Notes: generated by a model from the sequence alone, not told the origin. A stretch of 64,000 nt of DNA from Vampirovibrionales bacterium (GCA_016712355.1 JADJRF010000005.1:1984001-2048000); one strand, 5' to 3'. Shown: positions 34,831 through 44,515, counted from the first letter of the stretch. Translations and numbers: made by a program.

Positions 34831-36573
34831 TTATTTCTCCGGCGGCGACAACGGGGCAAGCTTCCACAGACGCGCCGAACCCGATGCATCCGAAAAAACC
34901 GGCGTCAGCTGATCGCGATGCGCCGCAAGCGCCGGGGCCAGCAATCGACGGCTTTCTTTAAACACGCCATCGTCTAAAATATACAACGCCTGGCCGGGAG
35001 TGGCGCTTAAGGCGTCGCGCTCGGCCTGTAGCCAGGCGAACAGTTTGTTCGGGTCGCTGTAAAACGGATACCGCTTGGCATGGACGCCCGTATAGAAAAA
35101 CGCGAGTTCCGGCTTGCGGGCGATCAGCGTTGCGCGGCCCAGACGCCCGCTCTCCTGTGCGGCCTTGATCTGCGCCAGCGTTGCGAATAACGCCCCGTAT
35201 CGCGGCGAAACCCCCGGCACGCCCGCAGCGCGGATCACGGCGGATTCGCTCCAAAAGGGCAGGGCGCGAGCCAGTTGCGTCGTGATGGCCAGCGTCGCCG
35301 CAATCATCAACGCGGCGGCGGCCAGCAGCGCGGCCCGCTCGCGCCGTTCAGGAGGAAAGCAGCGTTGCAGCGCTCCCAGAGCAAGCGTCAGACCCGTTAA
35401 ATACGCCGCCGTCACCCACGGCAAAACCGGCAGCAGATACCGCGGGCTGACGTAAGGATACGTGAGCAGCAGCAGGAGATAAAAGCCGGTATACAGCCCC
35501 AGAATCCGCAGGGCGCGGGGTTGACGCCAGAAGCCAAAGGCAATCAGCGCCAGGGAAAAGATCATCAGCAGCCCGCGGGTCAGGCCGGGAAGGCGAAACC
35601 CGTCCAGGCAGATGGGCCAGAACGTCTCAGTCGCCATGCGGCCGTATTGTTCCAGACGCCGCAGGCTGTCCTTGAGCAGCAGAGCGGGCGCCGCGGCGTT
35701 TACGGAGGCGTCTTCGTCGCCGGGATCGCGGGCGACAAAGTATTTGAGAAACGAGATTTTAACGGGAGAAGCGTCGACAAAGCGTTGCAGCGCAGGATCG
35801 CCTGCCGTTTGGACGCTTCGGTACTGATGCTCGGACAAAAGCCAGCCGCCATAAAGCGAAACCGTCGCGAGCAAGGCCAGCGCGGCGCTTTTCCAGCGTC
35901 GATCCAGACTCTCATGCGCCGAAGCCGCAACGCCCAGCATCAGGCCAACAGGACGCATCATCGGCATGAGCGCGAGCAAGGCCAGCAAGCGGATGGCGCG
36001 ACTTCGCGAGGCGAACGGCCCGCCCGGCTGCCCGGCGCCCTTGATGAAATCCCACAGAAACACAGCCGACAGAAACAAATAGGGGATATCCGCCAGCAAA
36101 TCGCCCCAATAGCGATGGGCCACGCCGCTAACGACCAGCAGCAATGCGGTCAGCAAGGCGATTTTCGCAGGGGCGCGGCGGCGATAGAGGCTGTAAATGA
36201 GCGCGATGGCGCCGGCGTACAGGGCCAGCGTCAGGCCCTTCAGCGCGGGAACGACCACGGCGGGCTGATAGGAGCCCAACAGCTTCATCACGGCGGCAAT
36301 CATGGCAGGCCAGAGGGGTGGATAGTTGAACACCGGCTGCGGCGTCGGAAGTGACGGCAGCACGTAAGCGCCCGCCTTGGCCAGACTGAATCCGAGCAGG
36401 TAGTAGCTCGCGCCGTCCGTATTTTGCGCCGACAGCCACGGGTGAATCGTCCACCCGCCAATGATCGCCAGCGACAGGAGCGCGATAGCCAGCGAAGCCA
36501 GCTCCAGTTTGTCGGCCCTGTCGGAGGCAAGCGAGCGCCACCAAGGCAAAACGGGCGGGGATGATGGGGTCAT
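34831..36573 (-). CDS. GT39/ArnT-like polytopic membrane glycosyltransferase
   Basis: About 11-12 hydrophobic segments in the N-terminal 430 residues and a soluble C-terminal domain, the layout of GT-C glycosyltransferases that use lipid-phosphate sugars. An acidic residue sits in the first periplasmic loop (QNTDGASYYLLGFSLAKAG), where the catalytic Asp is expected. NYPPLWPAM after the next strand also fits the family. It is the gene after the tandem-repeat patch and lies upstream of the histidine kinase on the same strand, with a 197-base gap. Acceptor (lipid, protein or glycan) unknown. Confidence 0.8.
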   Translation of the reverse strand: MTPSSPPVLPWWRSLASDRADKLELASLAIALLSLAIIGGWTIHPWLSAQNTDGASYYLLGFSLAKAGAYVLPSLPTPQPVFNYPPLWPAMIAAVMKLLGSYQPAVVVPALKGLTLALYAGAIALIYSLYRRRAPAKIALLTALLLVVSGVAHRYWGDLLADIPYLFLSAVFLWDFIKGAGQPGGPFASRSRAIRLLALLALMPMMRPVGLMLGVAASAHESLDRRWKSAALALLATVSLYGGWLLSEHQYRSVQTAGDPALQRFVDASPVKISFLKYFVARDPGDEDASVNAAAPALLLKDSLRRLEQYGRMATETFWPICLDGFRLPGLTRGLLMIFSLALIAFGFWRQPRALRILGLYTGFYLLLLLTYPYVSPRYLLPVLPWVTAAYLTGLTLALGALQRCFPPERRERAALLAAAALMIAATLAITTQLARALPFWSESAVIRAAGVPGVSPRYGALFATLAQIKAAQESGRLGRATLIARKPELAFFYTGVHAKRYPFYSDPNKLFAWLQAERDALSATPGQALYILDDGVFKESRRLLAPALAAHRDQLTPVFSDASGSARLWKLAPLSPPEK

Positions 36574-36642
36574 AGCCGCGGGGGGCTCCTATCCTGTGGA
36601 TATTCTGTAGTATGGAGAAAATCGCGCTCGGGCTCAAGCGTC

Positions 36643-36750
36643 GGCTTGCCGACGCGCCGTATCTTAAGAATCCGGCTTGCCGACGCGCCTTATCTCAAGA
36701 ATCCGGCTTGCCGATGCGTCTTATTCTTAAAAATCCGGCAAGCTGACGCG
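36643..36750 (-). repeat. Tandem 31-bp repeat, three copies plus a fragment
   Basis: Units begin GGCTTGCCGACGCG and end AGAATCC. They lie at 36643-36673, 36674-36704 and 36705-36736, with a partial and inverted-looking remnant (GGCAAGCTGACGCG) at 36737-36750. Each unit contains the short palindrome CGGCTTGCCG split across the junction. There are no spacers. It fills the 184-base gap between two co-directional genes, where it might form RNA hairpins affecting the glycosyltransferase gene. Confidence 0.9.
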
Positions 36751-36757
36751 TTTTCGC

Positions 36758-38263
36758 CTAAACGCCTGCCTGCAAGCGCGCCGTGACCTCAGCATCCGCC
36801 TGAAGCAGCGCGCTTTGAGCGATGACCTCCGCGTCTTCCACTGCGCGACCTTTGGCCGGGGGCATGCCTCGCGCAGTCATCACGGCGCGAATTTCGCCCG
36901 GAATGGCCTCGCTGAGGCGCGCGCGCGTGCGGGCCATCATCCCGGCGGCGATGCCAACGGCTTCTCCCAGCAAGGCATTATGCTGAATAATCCGCCCCGC
37001 GCCTTGGCCCAAAGGCGAATACCCCGCGGAGCGCCCGACCACGGCGAAGCGCCCATCACCCGCCATTGGCCCGCCAGGCAGCAAGGCCAGCGCAGGCCCC
37101 AAGCCCACGTTAAACAGCGGTTTTGCGAGCGATTCGCCGGGATAATGCGCCGCCAGCGTAATGCCGCGTAAGTCCAGCCAGTAGCTATACGCGCCGATAG
37201 CGTCCTCTGCTTCGACGCCGCCGCCCAGCGCCTGCCCAGCCGTCATCATCCGGCGCGACTGGATATTGAGGGTCTGACGCACGTAGAGGGCTTGCGGCGC
37301 CAGGACGCGCGCGCGTCGAAACCCGCCCGCATCTTGCAGAAAACGCTCGAAATCCTGAAGCGCCTCTTGAAGTCCTTGCGGCCAGCGCCCCTCGCCGCGC
37401 GAATAACGCAGCAAGCTGTCAAGATCGCGCCCGCGCATCACCAGACCATTGAATCCCAATGTTTCATTGGGCAGACGGGCGATATTAAAACCATCGACGG
37501 CGATTTCCGCCTGAGGATAGTCGCTCGCCGCCGCGCCGCGCCATACGTGAAACGCCACGCCAATAAGCGGGTTCAGGATATCGATATAGTCGTCGTCGGG
37601 CGGCGAAACCACCGGACGCACAAGCAGTTCTTCGCGCTGTATCGGCGTCAGATGCGGCAATCCTGCGGCCAGATAATCGGCGGCGCGCGGCGACTGGCGC
37701 AGAGAGGCTTCAAAGGCGATCAGTCCTTCACGATCCACGCCTTGCGTCTGAAACACAGGCGTTACGCCCAGAAAATTACATTCAGGACCGAAAAGCCCCC
37801 CGAGCCCTTCGGTATAGCGGACTTTTAACGCGCGGGCGATATCGGCGTCGGGCGTCGCATCAATCAGGATGCGCGCAAACAGGGGCCGCCCCTTGCCGGA
37901 GGGATCATCAAGGCGCCAGCGGCGATCGTCGGCTTCCCAGCGCGGCGTAACAGCCTGACGCGCGTACACAGACGCCCCGGATTCGTGCAGCATGGTCACC
38001 AACGCTTCATTGGCGGCGGGCGCATACAGCGCGACGCGGCGAACGCCCGCCCTCGTAAGAAACTCCGCAAACAGCGCGCCCCACAGTCCCGGCGTGATAT
38101 CCATATAGCAGAGCCCGCCGCGCGTGGACAGCCCGCCCAGCCCATTCCCGGCGCCGCGCGGGTGAATCAGGGCCGTTCGCGCGCCAAATCGCGCCGCCGA
38201 GACGGCGGTCAGGACGCTTTCTACCTCGTCGCCTACGACGGCGACGTCATAAACTCCGCTCAC
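36758..38263 (-). CDS. FAD-dependent oxidoreductase of the FAD_oxidored (PF12831) type
   Basis: A 501-residue protein whose overall course matches this family: GGLSTRGGLCYMD after the first beta-alpha unit, LIDATPDADIARAL in the middle (typical DATGDGDLA), and a C-terminal FAD block ending GRSAGYSPLGQGAGRIIQ. Oddly the dinucleotide loop at the N-terminus reads VVGDEVES rather than GxGxxG. The second strand ends LIHPRG without the usual acidic residue, so FAD binding may be altered. It starts 21 bases after the zinc-ribbon gene, likely one operon. Substrate unknown. Confidence 0.85.
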   Translation of the reverse strand: MSGVYDVAVVGDEVESVLTAVSAARFGARTALIHPRGAGNGLGGLSTRGGLCYMDITPGLWGALFAEFLTRAGVRRVALYAPAANEALVTMLHESGASVYARQAVTPRWEADDRRWRLDDPSGKGRPLFARILIDATPDADIARALKVRYTEGLGGLFGPECNFLGVTPVFQTQGVDREGLIAFEASLRQSPRAADYLAAGLPHLTPIQREELLVRPVVSPPDDDYIDILNPLIGVAFHVWRGAAASDYPQAEIAVDGFNIARLPNETLGFNGLVMRGRDLDSLLRYSRGEGRWPQGLQEALQDFERFLQDAGGFRRARVLAPQALYVRQTLNIQSRRMMTAGQALGGGVEAEDAIGAYSYWLDLRGITLAAHYPGESLAKPLFNVGLGPALALLPGGPMAGDGRFAVVGRSAGYSPLGQGAGRIIQHNALLGEAVGIAAGMMARTRARLSEAIPGEIRAVMTARGMPPAKGRAVEDAEVIAQSALLQADAEVTARLQAGV

Positions 38264-38284
38264 TCGCTTAGCGCTCCCTGCGCG

Positions 38285-38491
38285 CTAAAGTCGGACGCTG
38301 GCGCCGCAGGCCTGACAGGCATAATTGGGCTCGCCCAGTTGATTCAAACCCTGGTATTGCATCGGTTCGCCGCAGCGGCAGACGACTTTCTCGCCCTGGG
38401 CGTCGCGACTGCTGGAGGCGCAGGCGGCATTCATGCACTTCTCTCCGCTTTCGCTTTTAATGACGCGACCGCCGCATACGCTACAGGGCAT
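38285..38491 (-). CDS. Small double zinc-ribbon protein (68 aa)
   Basis: Cysteine pairs CSVC near the start and CQAC near the end frame two further cysteine sites (KCMNAAC and CRCG), enough for two zinc centres. A very strong AAAGGAGG site lies six bases before the ATG. It resembles the C-terminal zinc fingers of topoisomerase I as a free-standing protein, but no family is certain. It heads a unit with the FAD enzyme 21 bases downstream. Confidence 0.75.
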   Translation of the reverse strand: MPCSVCGGRVIKSESGEKCMNAACASSSRDAQGEKVVCRCGEPMQYQGLNQLGEPNYACQACGASVRL

Positions 38492-38769
38492 GAAGAGCCT
38501 CCTTTATGATGGAACTATGGATGCGCGCGCCGGACGCTCTCTGTTGAAAATCAGCCCCGCGGCTCCGAAGAGTCATCATACTCGATAAATCCTGGGCCTG
38601 ATAAATCCCGGACAGATTAAAGTCCCCGTGAACGCAGCGCGCGCGAGGCGGCGGCGCGTGTTCTGACGCCGGGTTTTTGGTAGTCTTGTGGTGAGACGCT
38701 TGCATCATACGCTTGCGTTGCTTCCGTTCAAGACGCGCTGACGCCCCCTGAAACCGGAGTTCGCCCTCT

Positions 38770-41703
38770 ATGACGCCTTCTTCGACGCCCGCTTCGCCCT
38801 CCGGCGTGGAATACAAGGACACCCTGAATCTGCCCCAAACCACCTTCAAGATGAAGGCCGGGGCCGCCGCGCGCGAGCCGGAAATCGAGGCGCTGTGGGA
38901 AGAACTCGACGTCTATAATCGCGCGCAAGCCAGTCGCGATAAATCCCGCAAGTTTATTCTGCATGACGGGCCGCCGTATTTGAGTTCCGACAAGATTCAC
39001 ATCGGGACCGCGCTCAATAAGGTCCTAAAGGACATCATCACCCGGTATAAGTTTCAGCGCGGGTATTACGCGCCCTACGTGCCGGGCTACGACGGGCACG
39101 GGCTGCCAATCGAGAACGCCGTGGTCAAGTCCGTCAAAGGCGGTCGCAGCGCCATCACCCCGCTGGAGTTGCGCAAGCGTTGCCGGGAATTCGCCGCCAA
39201 AAACCTTCAGGGACAAGAAGCCAACTTCAAACGTCTGGGCGTCTGGGGAGACTGGGCTCATCCGTATCTCAGCATCGACGCGGCCTTTGAAGCCACACAG
39301 GTCAAGCTTTTTGCCCAGATGTACGAAAAAGGCTTCGCCTACAAGGGCCTGAAGCCGGTCTATTGGTGTTCGGACTGCGAAACCGCTCTCGCCGACGCCG
39401 AAGTCGATTACGCTGATCACACCAGCGACAGCATCTACGTGCGTTTCGCCTTCGACGACGACTCGCTGACGCCGCAACAGGCCTTACTGAGCGGCGCAAA
39501 AGCCGTTATCTGGACGACCACTCCATGGACGCTGCCCGCCAATCTGGCGCTGGCGGTGAATGCGAGTTTTCTGTATGTGGTCATTGAAACCGAGGACGGC
39601 GAACGGCTGCTGCTGGCCAAAGACCGTCTGGACGCCTTTGCGCAGGACGTCGGGCTGGAATCGTGGAAAATCTGCGGCGAAATGGATGGTCAGGGGCTGG
39701 AATTCGCCCGGGCCCGGCATCCGTTTATGGATCGCCTCGCGCCGGTGCTGTGCGGCTCGCACGTCACCCTGGACGCAGGCACCGGCGTCGTCCATACCGC
39801 GCCCGGCCACGGGATGGAAGACTACGCCCTGTGTCACGACTATAACCGCAAGGCGTTTCGCGACAATCCCCTGCCGATTCTGTCGCCGCTCAATAATCGG
39901 GGCGTGTTTACGGAAGAAGGCGGAGAGCGCCTCGCTGGAATGCGTTACGACAAGGCAAACGCCAAAGTGCTGGAGCTGCTCAGGGAAACCGGCGCGCTGC
40001 TGGGGCATACGCCTTACCTGCACAGTTACCCGCATTGCTGGCGCTGCCACGAGCCGGTGATTTACCGCGCGACCGAACAATGGTTTATCGCCGTGGACAA
40101 ATTCCGCGAGGATGCCTTGCAGGCCATTCGCGGGGTGACGTGGATTCCCGCGCGCGGCGAGGCCCGCATCGCCAGCATGGTCGAAAGCCGCTCTGACTGG
40201 TGTATTAGCCGCCAGCGCGTGTGGGGCGTGCCGATTCCGGTATTTTACGACGACGCGACCGGCGAGATTCTCATTAATCAGGCGATTATCGCGCAGTTAT
40301 ACACTCTGTTTTCGCAGCACACCACGGATATCTGGTGGGAATGGACGCCCGAGCAATTGCTGGAAGGCTTATCGGACAACGATAAGGCCGCCATCGGACT
40401 AGGCAAGCGCACGCTGCGCAAAGAGATGGACATTATGGACGTCTGGTTTGACAGCGGCGTCACCCACACGGCCGTCGTCGAAGCCCGCCACGAACAACTG
40501 GGCCATCTGCCGGTTGAACTCTATCTGGAAGGCTCGGATCAGCATCGCGGCTGGTTTCAGTCGTCGCTGCTCACCTCGGTGATGCTGCACGGCATGGCGC
40601 CGTATCAGCGCGTGCTGACCCACGGCTTTGTGCTGGACGGACAAGGCCGCAAGATGAGCAAGAGTCTGGGCAATGTCATCGACCCCAATGCGCTGATCGC
40701 CCAGCACGGGGCCGACGTACTGCGTCTGTGGGTCGCCAGCGTCGATTACTCGGTCGACGTCCGGCTCGGACAGGAGACGGTCCAGCAACTCGTCGAGGTC
40801 TACAAGAAAATCCGCAATACTGTTCGCTATATGATCAGTAATCTATATGATTTCGACCCGGCGCAGCACACGGTCGCCCCTGAAGCGCTGGCACCGCTGG
40901 ATCGCTATATCCTGCATCGCTTACAGGAAGTGGTCTCAGCCGTCGGCGAATCGTTCGATCAGTATGAATTCCACCGGTATTATCAGGCCTTGCAGAATTT
41001 CTGCGTGGTGGAGCTGTCGGCGCTGTATTTTGACGTCTGCAAGGACGTCCTGTACTGCGATCCGGCCAACAGTCCGCAGCGGCGCGCGATTCAGACGACG
41101 CTGATGACGCTGATGAAAACCCTTATCCCGATGCTGGCGCCGGTGACGCCGCATCTGGCGGATGACATCTGGCTGAACCTGCCCCCAGCGCAGCAAGCGG
41201 CCTTTACTCCCGGCGAGACGCCGCCGCCCAGCGTCACGATGCTGCCGTGGCCCGAAGTGCGCATGGACGCGATGGATTACGGCGTGAAAGACGCCTTCAA
41301 CGCCTTTTTCAGCGTAAAAGATGTCGTGAATCTCGCGCTGGATGCGGCGCGCGCGCGCGGCGATATCAAGAGTTCGCTGGAAGCGCGGGTGGAAATCTGC
41401 GTCAGCGAAGGCGCGGATCTCATCCTCAAGCCGTTGGGCGAACTGGCTCTTCCCCCGCTGCTGCTGGTCTCGGACGCCCGCATTGTTGAGACGCCGTCTG
41501 ACGAGGCCGATCTGCTGGAACGTCAGGAACGCTCAGAAATCCGTCTCTTCGGCGAAGAATCGCGCCGGATCGTGATTCAGGCGAGCGTCTATCGCGCAGT
41601 GGGCTCAAAATGCGCGCGTTGCTGGCACTTCTGCCCCTCTGTAGGCGAGATCGAAGGCCATGCCACGATTTGCCAGCGCTGTCACGAAGCCGTCAACGCC
41701 TAA
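38770..41703 (+). CDS. ileS: Isoleucyl-tRNA synthetase
   Basis: Charges tRNA-Ile. The 977-residue protein shows the class I HIGH signature as IHIGTALNK (HIGT at 77-80), the editing-domain run TTPWTLPANLALAVN, and KMSKS at 628-632. The C-terminal zinc finger is complete (CARCWHFC from residue 948, CQRC from 968). This C-terminal zinc type is the usual bacterial IleS. The start has CGGAG about 12 bases upstream. No T-box leader is seen in the 270-base gap before it. Transcribed alone, converging with the dehydrogenase pair. Confidence 0.98.
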   Translation: MTPSSTPASPSGVEYKDTLNLPQTTFKMKAGAAAREPEIEALWEELDVYNRAQASRDKSRKFILHDGPPYLSSDKIHIGTALNKVLKDIITRYKFQRGYYAPYVPGYDGHGLPIENAVVKSVKGGRSAITPLELRKRCREFAAKNLQGQEANFKRLGVWGDWAHPYLSIDAAFEATQVKLFAQMYEKGFAYKGLKPVYWCSDCETALADAEVDYADHTSDSIYVRFAFDDDSLTPQQALLSGAKAVIWTTTPWTLPANLALAVNASFLYVVIETEDGERLLLAKDRLDAFAQDVGLESWKICGEMDGQGLEFARARHPFMDRLAPVLCGSHVTLDAGTGVVHTAPGHGMEDYALCHDYNRKAFRDNPLPILSPLNNRGVFTEEGGERLAGMRYDKANAKVLELLRETGALLGHTPYLHSYPHCWRCHEPVIYRATEQWFIAVDKFREDALQAIRGVTWIPARGEARIASMVESRSDWCISRQRVWGVPIPVFYDDATGEILINQAIIAQLYTLFSQHTTDIWWEWTPEQLLEGLSDNDKAAIGLGKRTLRKEMDIMDVWFDSGVTHTAVVEARHEQLGHLPVELYLEGSDQHRGWFQSSLLTSVMLHGMAPYQRVLTHGFVLDGQGRKMSKSLGNVIDPNALIAQHGADVLRLWVASVDYSVDVRLGQETVQQLVEVYKKIRNTVRYMISNLYDFDPAQHTVAPEALAPLDRYILHRLQEVVSAVGESFDQYEFHRYYQALQNFCVVELSALYFDVCKDVLYCDPANSPQRRAIQTTLMTLMKTLIPMLAPVTPHLADDIWLNLPPAQQAAFTPGETPPPSVTMLPWPEVRMDAMDYGVKDAFNAFFSVKDVVNLALDAARARGDIKSSLEARVEICVSEGADLILKPLGELALPPLLLVSDARIVETPSDEADLLERQERSEIRLFGEESRRIVIQASVYRAVGSKCARCWHFCPSVGEIEGHATICQRCHEAVNA

Positions 41704-41748
41704 GCCAGCCCAGCGGTCAAAACAGGGCCCGCGTACGGCCTTCTATGA

Positions 41749-41765
41749 ACGCCTTCTGAAGGCGT
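41749..41765. terminator. Short hairpin between convergent ileS and dehydrogenase genes
   Basis: ACGCCTTC and GAAGGCGT flank a single T. It is palindromic, so it could act in either direction, but neither strand has a T-run. Weak candidate. Confidence 0.35.
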
Positions 41766-41767
41766 GA

Positions 41768-42880
41768 TTACTCGTTAGGGGCGATGGCGATTTTAATCGC
41801 GCGCCCGGCCTCGACGGCTTCCAGCGCGTGGGTCACCTCGCGCAGGGGCGCGCGATCCGTAATGAGCGGCGTGGGATCAATAGTCCCGTCAGCAATCCAG
41901 CTCAGGGCCTTCTCAAAAAAGGCGGGCGTGTGGTGAAACGGACTAATCACCGTGATTTCATCGTAATGCAGCCGTCTGGCGTCCACCGGCAGAATCGTTC
42001 CCGCCGGACAACCCGCGAAGAGATTCACCAGACCGCCCCGGCGAACGAGCGTGAATGCCTTTTCCCACGTCTGCGGGAGCCCGACGGCTTCAATGACGAT
42101 ATCGAATCCACGCCCGTGCGGGGTATAGCGTCGGACGATTTCTTCGGCGTCGCTGCTCTGGGCAATATCCACCACAGCGTCGGCCTGAGCGAAGCTCTCG
42201 GCGAGGCTTCGTTTCAGGGCATTGCGCCCCAGCGCCGTCACGTGCGCCCCGCTGATTTTGGCCGCGCGCGCCAGCAATTGCCCGATGGGCCCCAAGCCAA
42301 TCACGGCCACGCGATCGCCGGGCGCGACATTGGAGAGGGCCACTCCGCGAAGCGAAACCGCCAGCGGTTCTGCGAAAGCGGCCGCCTCAAACGAGGCCTC
42401 AGCCGGAATTTTCAGCGTGTTGCGCGCGACAATCCGCGCGGGAATCACCAGATACTGGGCGTAAGCGCCATTGAGCAGATCGAGATCCACGCACAGATTA
42501 GGCTTGCCTTTGCGGCAATAGAAACACGATTCGCAGGGGGCCGAATTGGCCGCAACCACGCGATCGCCCAGCGCAAATTGCTGCACGCCCTCTCCCAGCG
42601 CCGCCACAGTACCGGCAAACTCATGGCCAAAAGGAGAGGGAAAAGACTTCAGCAACACCGGATGACCCCGGCGATAGCACTTCACGTCGGTTCCACAGGT
42701 GAGCGCGCGCGCGATCTTCACCAACAACTCGCCAGGGCCGGGAGTGGGCAAGGGGACGCGCTCATAGCGAACATCGCCAGGCTGATAAAAGCGCATGGCC
42801 ATCATCTCGGCGGGCAGGTCAGGCGGGCGAGAACCCGGCCGGTCCGGCCCAGGGCGATGCAGCGGGGCTTCCAGCGCCAT
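41768..42880 (-). CDS. Zinc-dependent medium-chain alcohol dehydrogenase
   Basis: A 370-residue member of the MDR family (sorbitol/threonine dehydrogenase branch). The catalytic zinc site begins CGTDVKCYRRGHP, with GHEFAG after it. The structural zinc lobe keeps three Cys in ESCFYCRKGKPNLC. The Rossmann motif VAVIGLGPIGQLLARAA is intact. The start codon overlaps the stop of the upstream dehydrogenase (TGATG), although ATGs 25-28 codons later give the more typical N-terminus MRFYQPGDVRYERV. The two dehydrogenases are related to each other and may act in sequence on a sugar or polyol. Confidence 0.9.
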   Translation of the reverse strand: MALEAPLHRPGPDRPGSRPPDLPAEMMAMRFYQPGDVRYERVPLPTPGPGELLVKIARALTCGTDVKCYRRGHPVLLKSFPSPFGHEFAGTVAALGEGVQQFALGDRVVAANSAPCESCFYCRKGKPNLCVDLDLLNGAYAQYLVIPARIVARNTLKIPAEASFEAAAFAEPLAVSLRGVALSNVAPGDRVAVIGLGPIGQLLARAAKISGAHVTALGRNALKRSLAESFAQADAVVDIAQSSDAEEIVRRYTPHGRGFDIVIEAVGLPQTWEKAFTLVRRGGLVNLFAGCPAGTILPVDARRLHYDEITVISPFHHTPAFFEKALSWIADGTIDPTPLITDRAPLREVTHALEAVEAGRAIKIAIAPNE

Positions 42881-43932
42881 CAGATACGCGCCTCCGCAGG
42901 GGGTTCGGGCGTTTCAGGCGGCGGCGGGGTCAAGAAAATCTTGATCGCCTCGCCGCGCTGGTAGCGCGCCAGCGCCTCATCGATCGCCGACATCGGAAAA
43001 GAGTGAGTACAGAGGGGCGACACGTCAATCTGACCGTTAAAAATCAGCGCCGCAGCTTCCCGCAGGTCTTCCACCGCTGGCGAGTAGCTGGGAATCACCG
43101 ACAATTCGCGAAAATACAGCAAGCCCGGATCCAGCGTCGGTCCCGCATGGTGCGGACTGGCAAAGAGAATCAGGGCGCCGCCATCGCGCGCGCGCTGCAA
43201 CGAGAGCGACAGCGTTTGCGGCGTCACGACGCTCAGAAAAACCCGATCCACAGGCGCTTCAGCGGGCGGAATCAGGGGCGCGTCCGCATCCACCGTGACG
43301 CCGGCGTCGAGCCATCCGCGCGAAAGCCCTAGAGCGACGCGATCTGCTTGACGATCATAGCCTTCTACCCAGTAGCCGCGCATTTTATAGACTTGCGCTG
43401 CCATTAAACCGATGAATCCCAGACCGATAATAGCGACCCGCCCCTGATAGGCCTCACCGCCACGGCGAACGGCGCGCAGCACGCAGGCCATGGGTTCTAC
43501 GCAACTGGCTTCGGCATCGCCAATCGCATCGGGGACGGCAAAGGTCGTCAACCGCAAATGATCAGCGCTCAGCGCCAGACGCTGGGAGAATCCGCCGGGA
43601 ATGAGATTACTGCGCTTGAATTGCGCGCACATGGATTCCGCGCCATTGCGGCAATCGTGACAGGCCCCGCACGGCGTATGATGGGCGCAGGCCACGCGAT
43701 CGCCCACCCGAAAATCGCTTGTCGCCTCTGGGCAGAGGGCTTCAATGCGACCGACGACTTCATGGCCCAGCACCGCGCCGGGAGGAGCCTTGCGGTGACG
43801 CCATTTATCCAGATCAGATCCGCACAGGCCGCAGCCGATGACGCGTAATAACGCGCCTCCTCGCGGCAAGACCGGATTCTGAACCTGACTGAGAGCTAAA
43901 GAGCCGTTATTCTGAACCGTTGCGGCCAACAT
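42880..43932 (-). CDS. Zinc-dependent medium-chain alcohol dehydrogenase, first of pair
   Basis: Catalytic zinc site CGLCGSDLDKW with GHEVVGRIEA, a full structural zinc lobe CGACHDCRNGAESMC, and VAIIGLGFIGLMAAQVYK for NAD(P). The chosen ATG (MLAATVQNNG) gives 350 residues, normal for the family; the frame extends further upstream without similarity. It precedes and overlaps by one base the second dehydrogenase. Its upstream region is shared with the divergent yceD-like gene. Confidence 0.9.
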   Translation of the reverse strand: MLAATVQNNGSLALSQVQNPVLPRGGALLRVIGCGLCGSDLDKWRHRKAPPGAVLGHEVVGRIEALCPEATSDFRVGDRVACAHHTPCGACHDCRNGAESMCAQFKRSNLIPGGFSQRLALSADHLRLTTFAVPDAIGDAEASCVEPMACVLRAVRRGGEAYQGRVAIIGLGFIGLMAAQVYKMRGYWVEGYDRQADRVALGLSRGWLDAGVTVDADAPLIPPAEAPVDRVFLSVVTPQTLSLSLQRARDGGALILFASPHHAGPTLDPGLLYFRELSVIPSYSPAVEDLREAAALIFNGQIDVSPLCTHSFPMSAIDEALARYQRGEAIKIFLTPPPPETPEPPAEARI

Positions 43933-44029
43933 TCCATCGTCTCGATTGGGTGCGCGTCTGTCTGACGGCTGCGCGCGCGCGCGCTTTATGGTAAGCATTA
44001 AAAATACCCTAAAAATGAGAACGTGTCTG

Positions 44030-44464
44030 ATGCTCCTGCTTCCCGTCAGCGACCTGCTGAACCGGCGCGATCCCATTGCGCTGGATTGCGATTTTCCTGA
44101 GATTGGCGAGGGGTGTCATCTGGCCGGCGCCATCACCGTGTGGCCTAACGGGAGCGGGTTTCGGCTGCGCGGGGCGCTTCAGGGCGAGGCGCAATTGATT
44201 TGCGATCGCTGTCTGCGCGCGTTTTCGCGACCGCTGGCGATTCAACTGGATGAAACCTTTCTGGTGCGCGCCGCCCGTCGCCCTCATGCAGAGAAGCATG
44301 GCGAGAAACACGGCGATCGGCATAGCGACCCTATCGAAGAAATGAACCCGGAAGAAACCCTCGACGAGCGCGATTCGCTGGACATCGCCGATCTCGCCCG
44401 CCAGTGGGCGGTGATGGAAACCGCCGGACAACGGGTCTGCGGCGATCCGACGTGCGCGTATTAA
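44030..44464 (+). CDS. yceD: DUF177 / YceD-family protein
   Basis: YceD proteins affect 23S rRNA accumulation in E. coli and plants. The family core is visible: GEAQLICDRCLRAFSRPLAIQLDETFLV, an acidic loop, then DSLDIADLARQWAVMETAGQRVC. The C-terminal CxxC seen in many members is reduced here to CGDPTC. A His/Lys/Glu-rich insertion (HAEKHGEKHGDRH) lies before the acidic loop. The ATG at 44030 follows GAGAA by about ten bases; an ATG at 44015 is an alternative. rpmF, its usual partner, is absent; recO follows after 51 bases. Confidence 0.75.
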   Translation: MLLLPVSDLLNRRDPIALDCDFPEIGEGCHLAGAITVWPNGSGFRLRGALQGEAQLICDRCLRAFSRPLAIQLDETFLVRAARRPHAEKHGEKHGDRHSDPIEEMNPEETLDERDSLDIADLARQWAVMETAGQRVCGDPTCAY

Positions 44465-44503
44465 CAGCGCCAGGCGCGCGCGCCACTCTAGCGCTTTGCC
44501 GCT

Positions 44504-44509
44504 TACAAT
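44504..44509 (+). promoter_or_regulatory. Possible -10 element directly before recO
   Basis: TACAAT ends seven bases before the recO ATG. A transcript from it would start at or next to the start codon and be leaderless. No ribosome-binding site lies between. Confidence 0.35.
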
Positions 44510-44515
44510 AACCCT

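Noticed and set aside
36643..36750. Possible CRISPR array
   Set aside because: Units follow one another directly without spacers, there are only three, and no cas gene is nearby.
38492..38769. T-box riboswitch ahead of ileS
   Set aside because: No T-box core sequence, specifier loop or terminator/antiterminator pair could be drawn.
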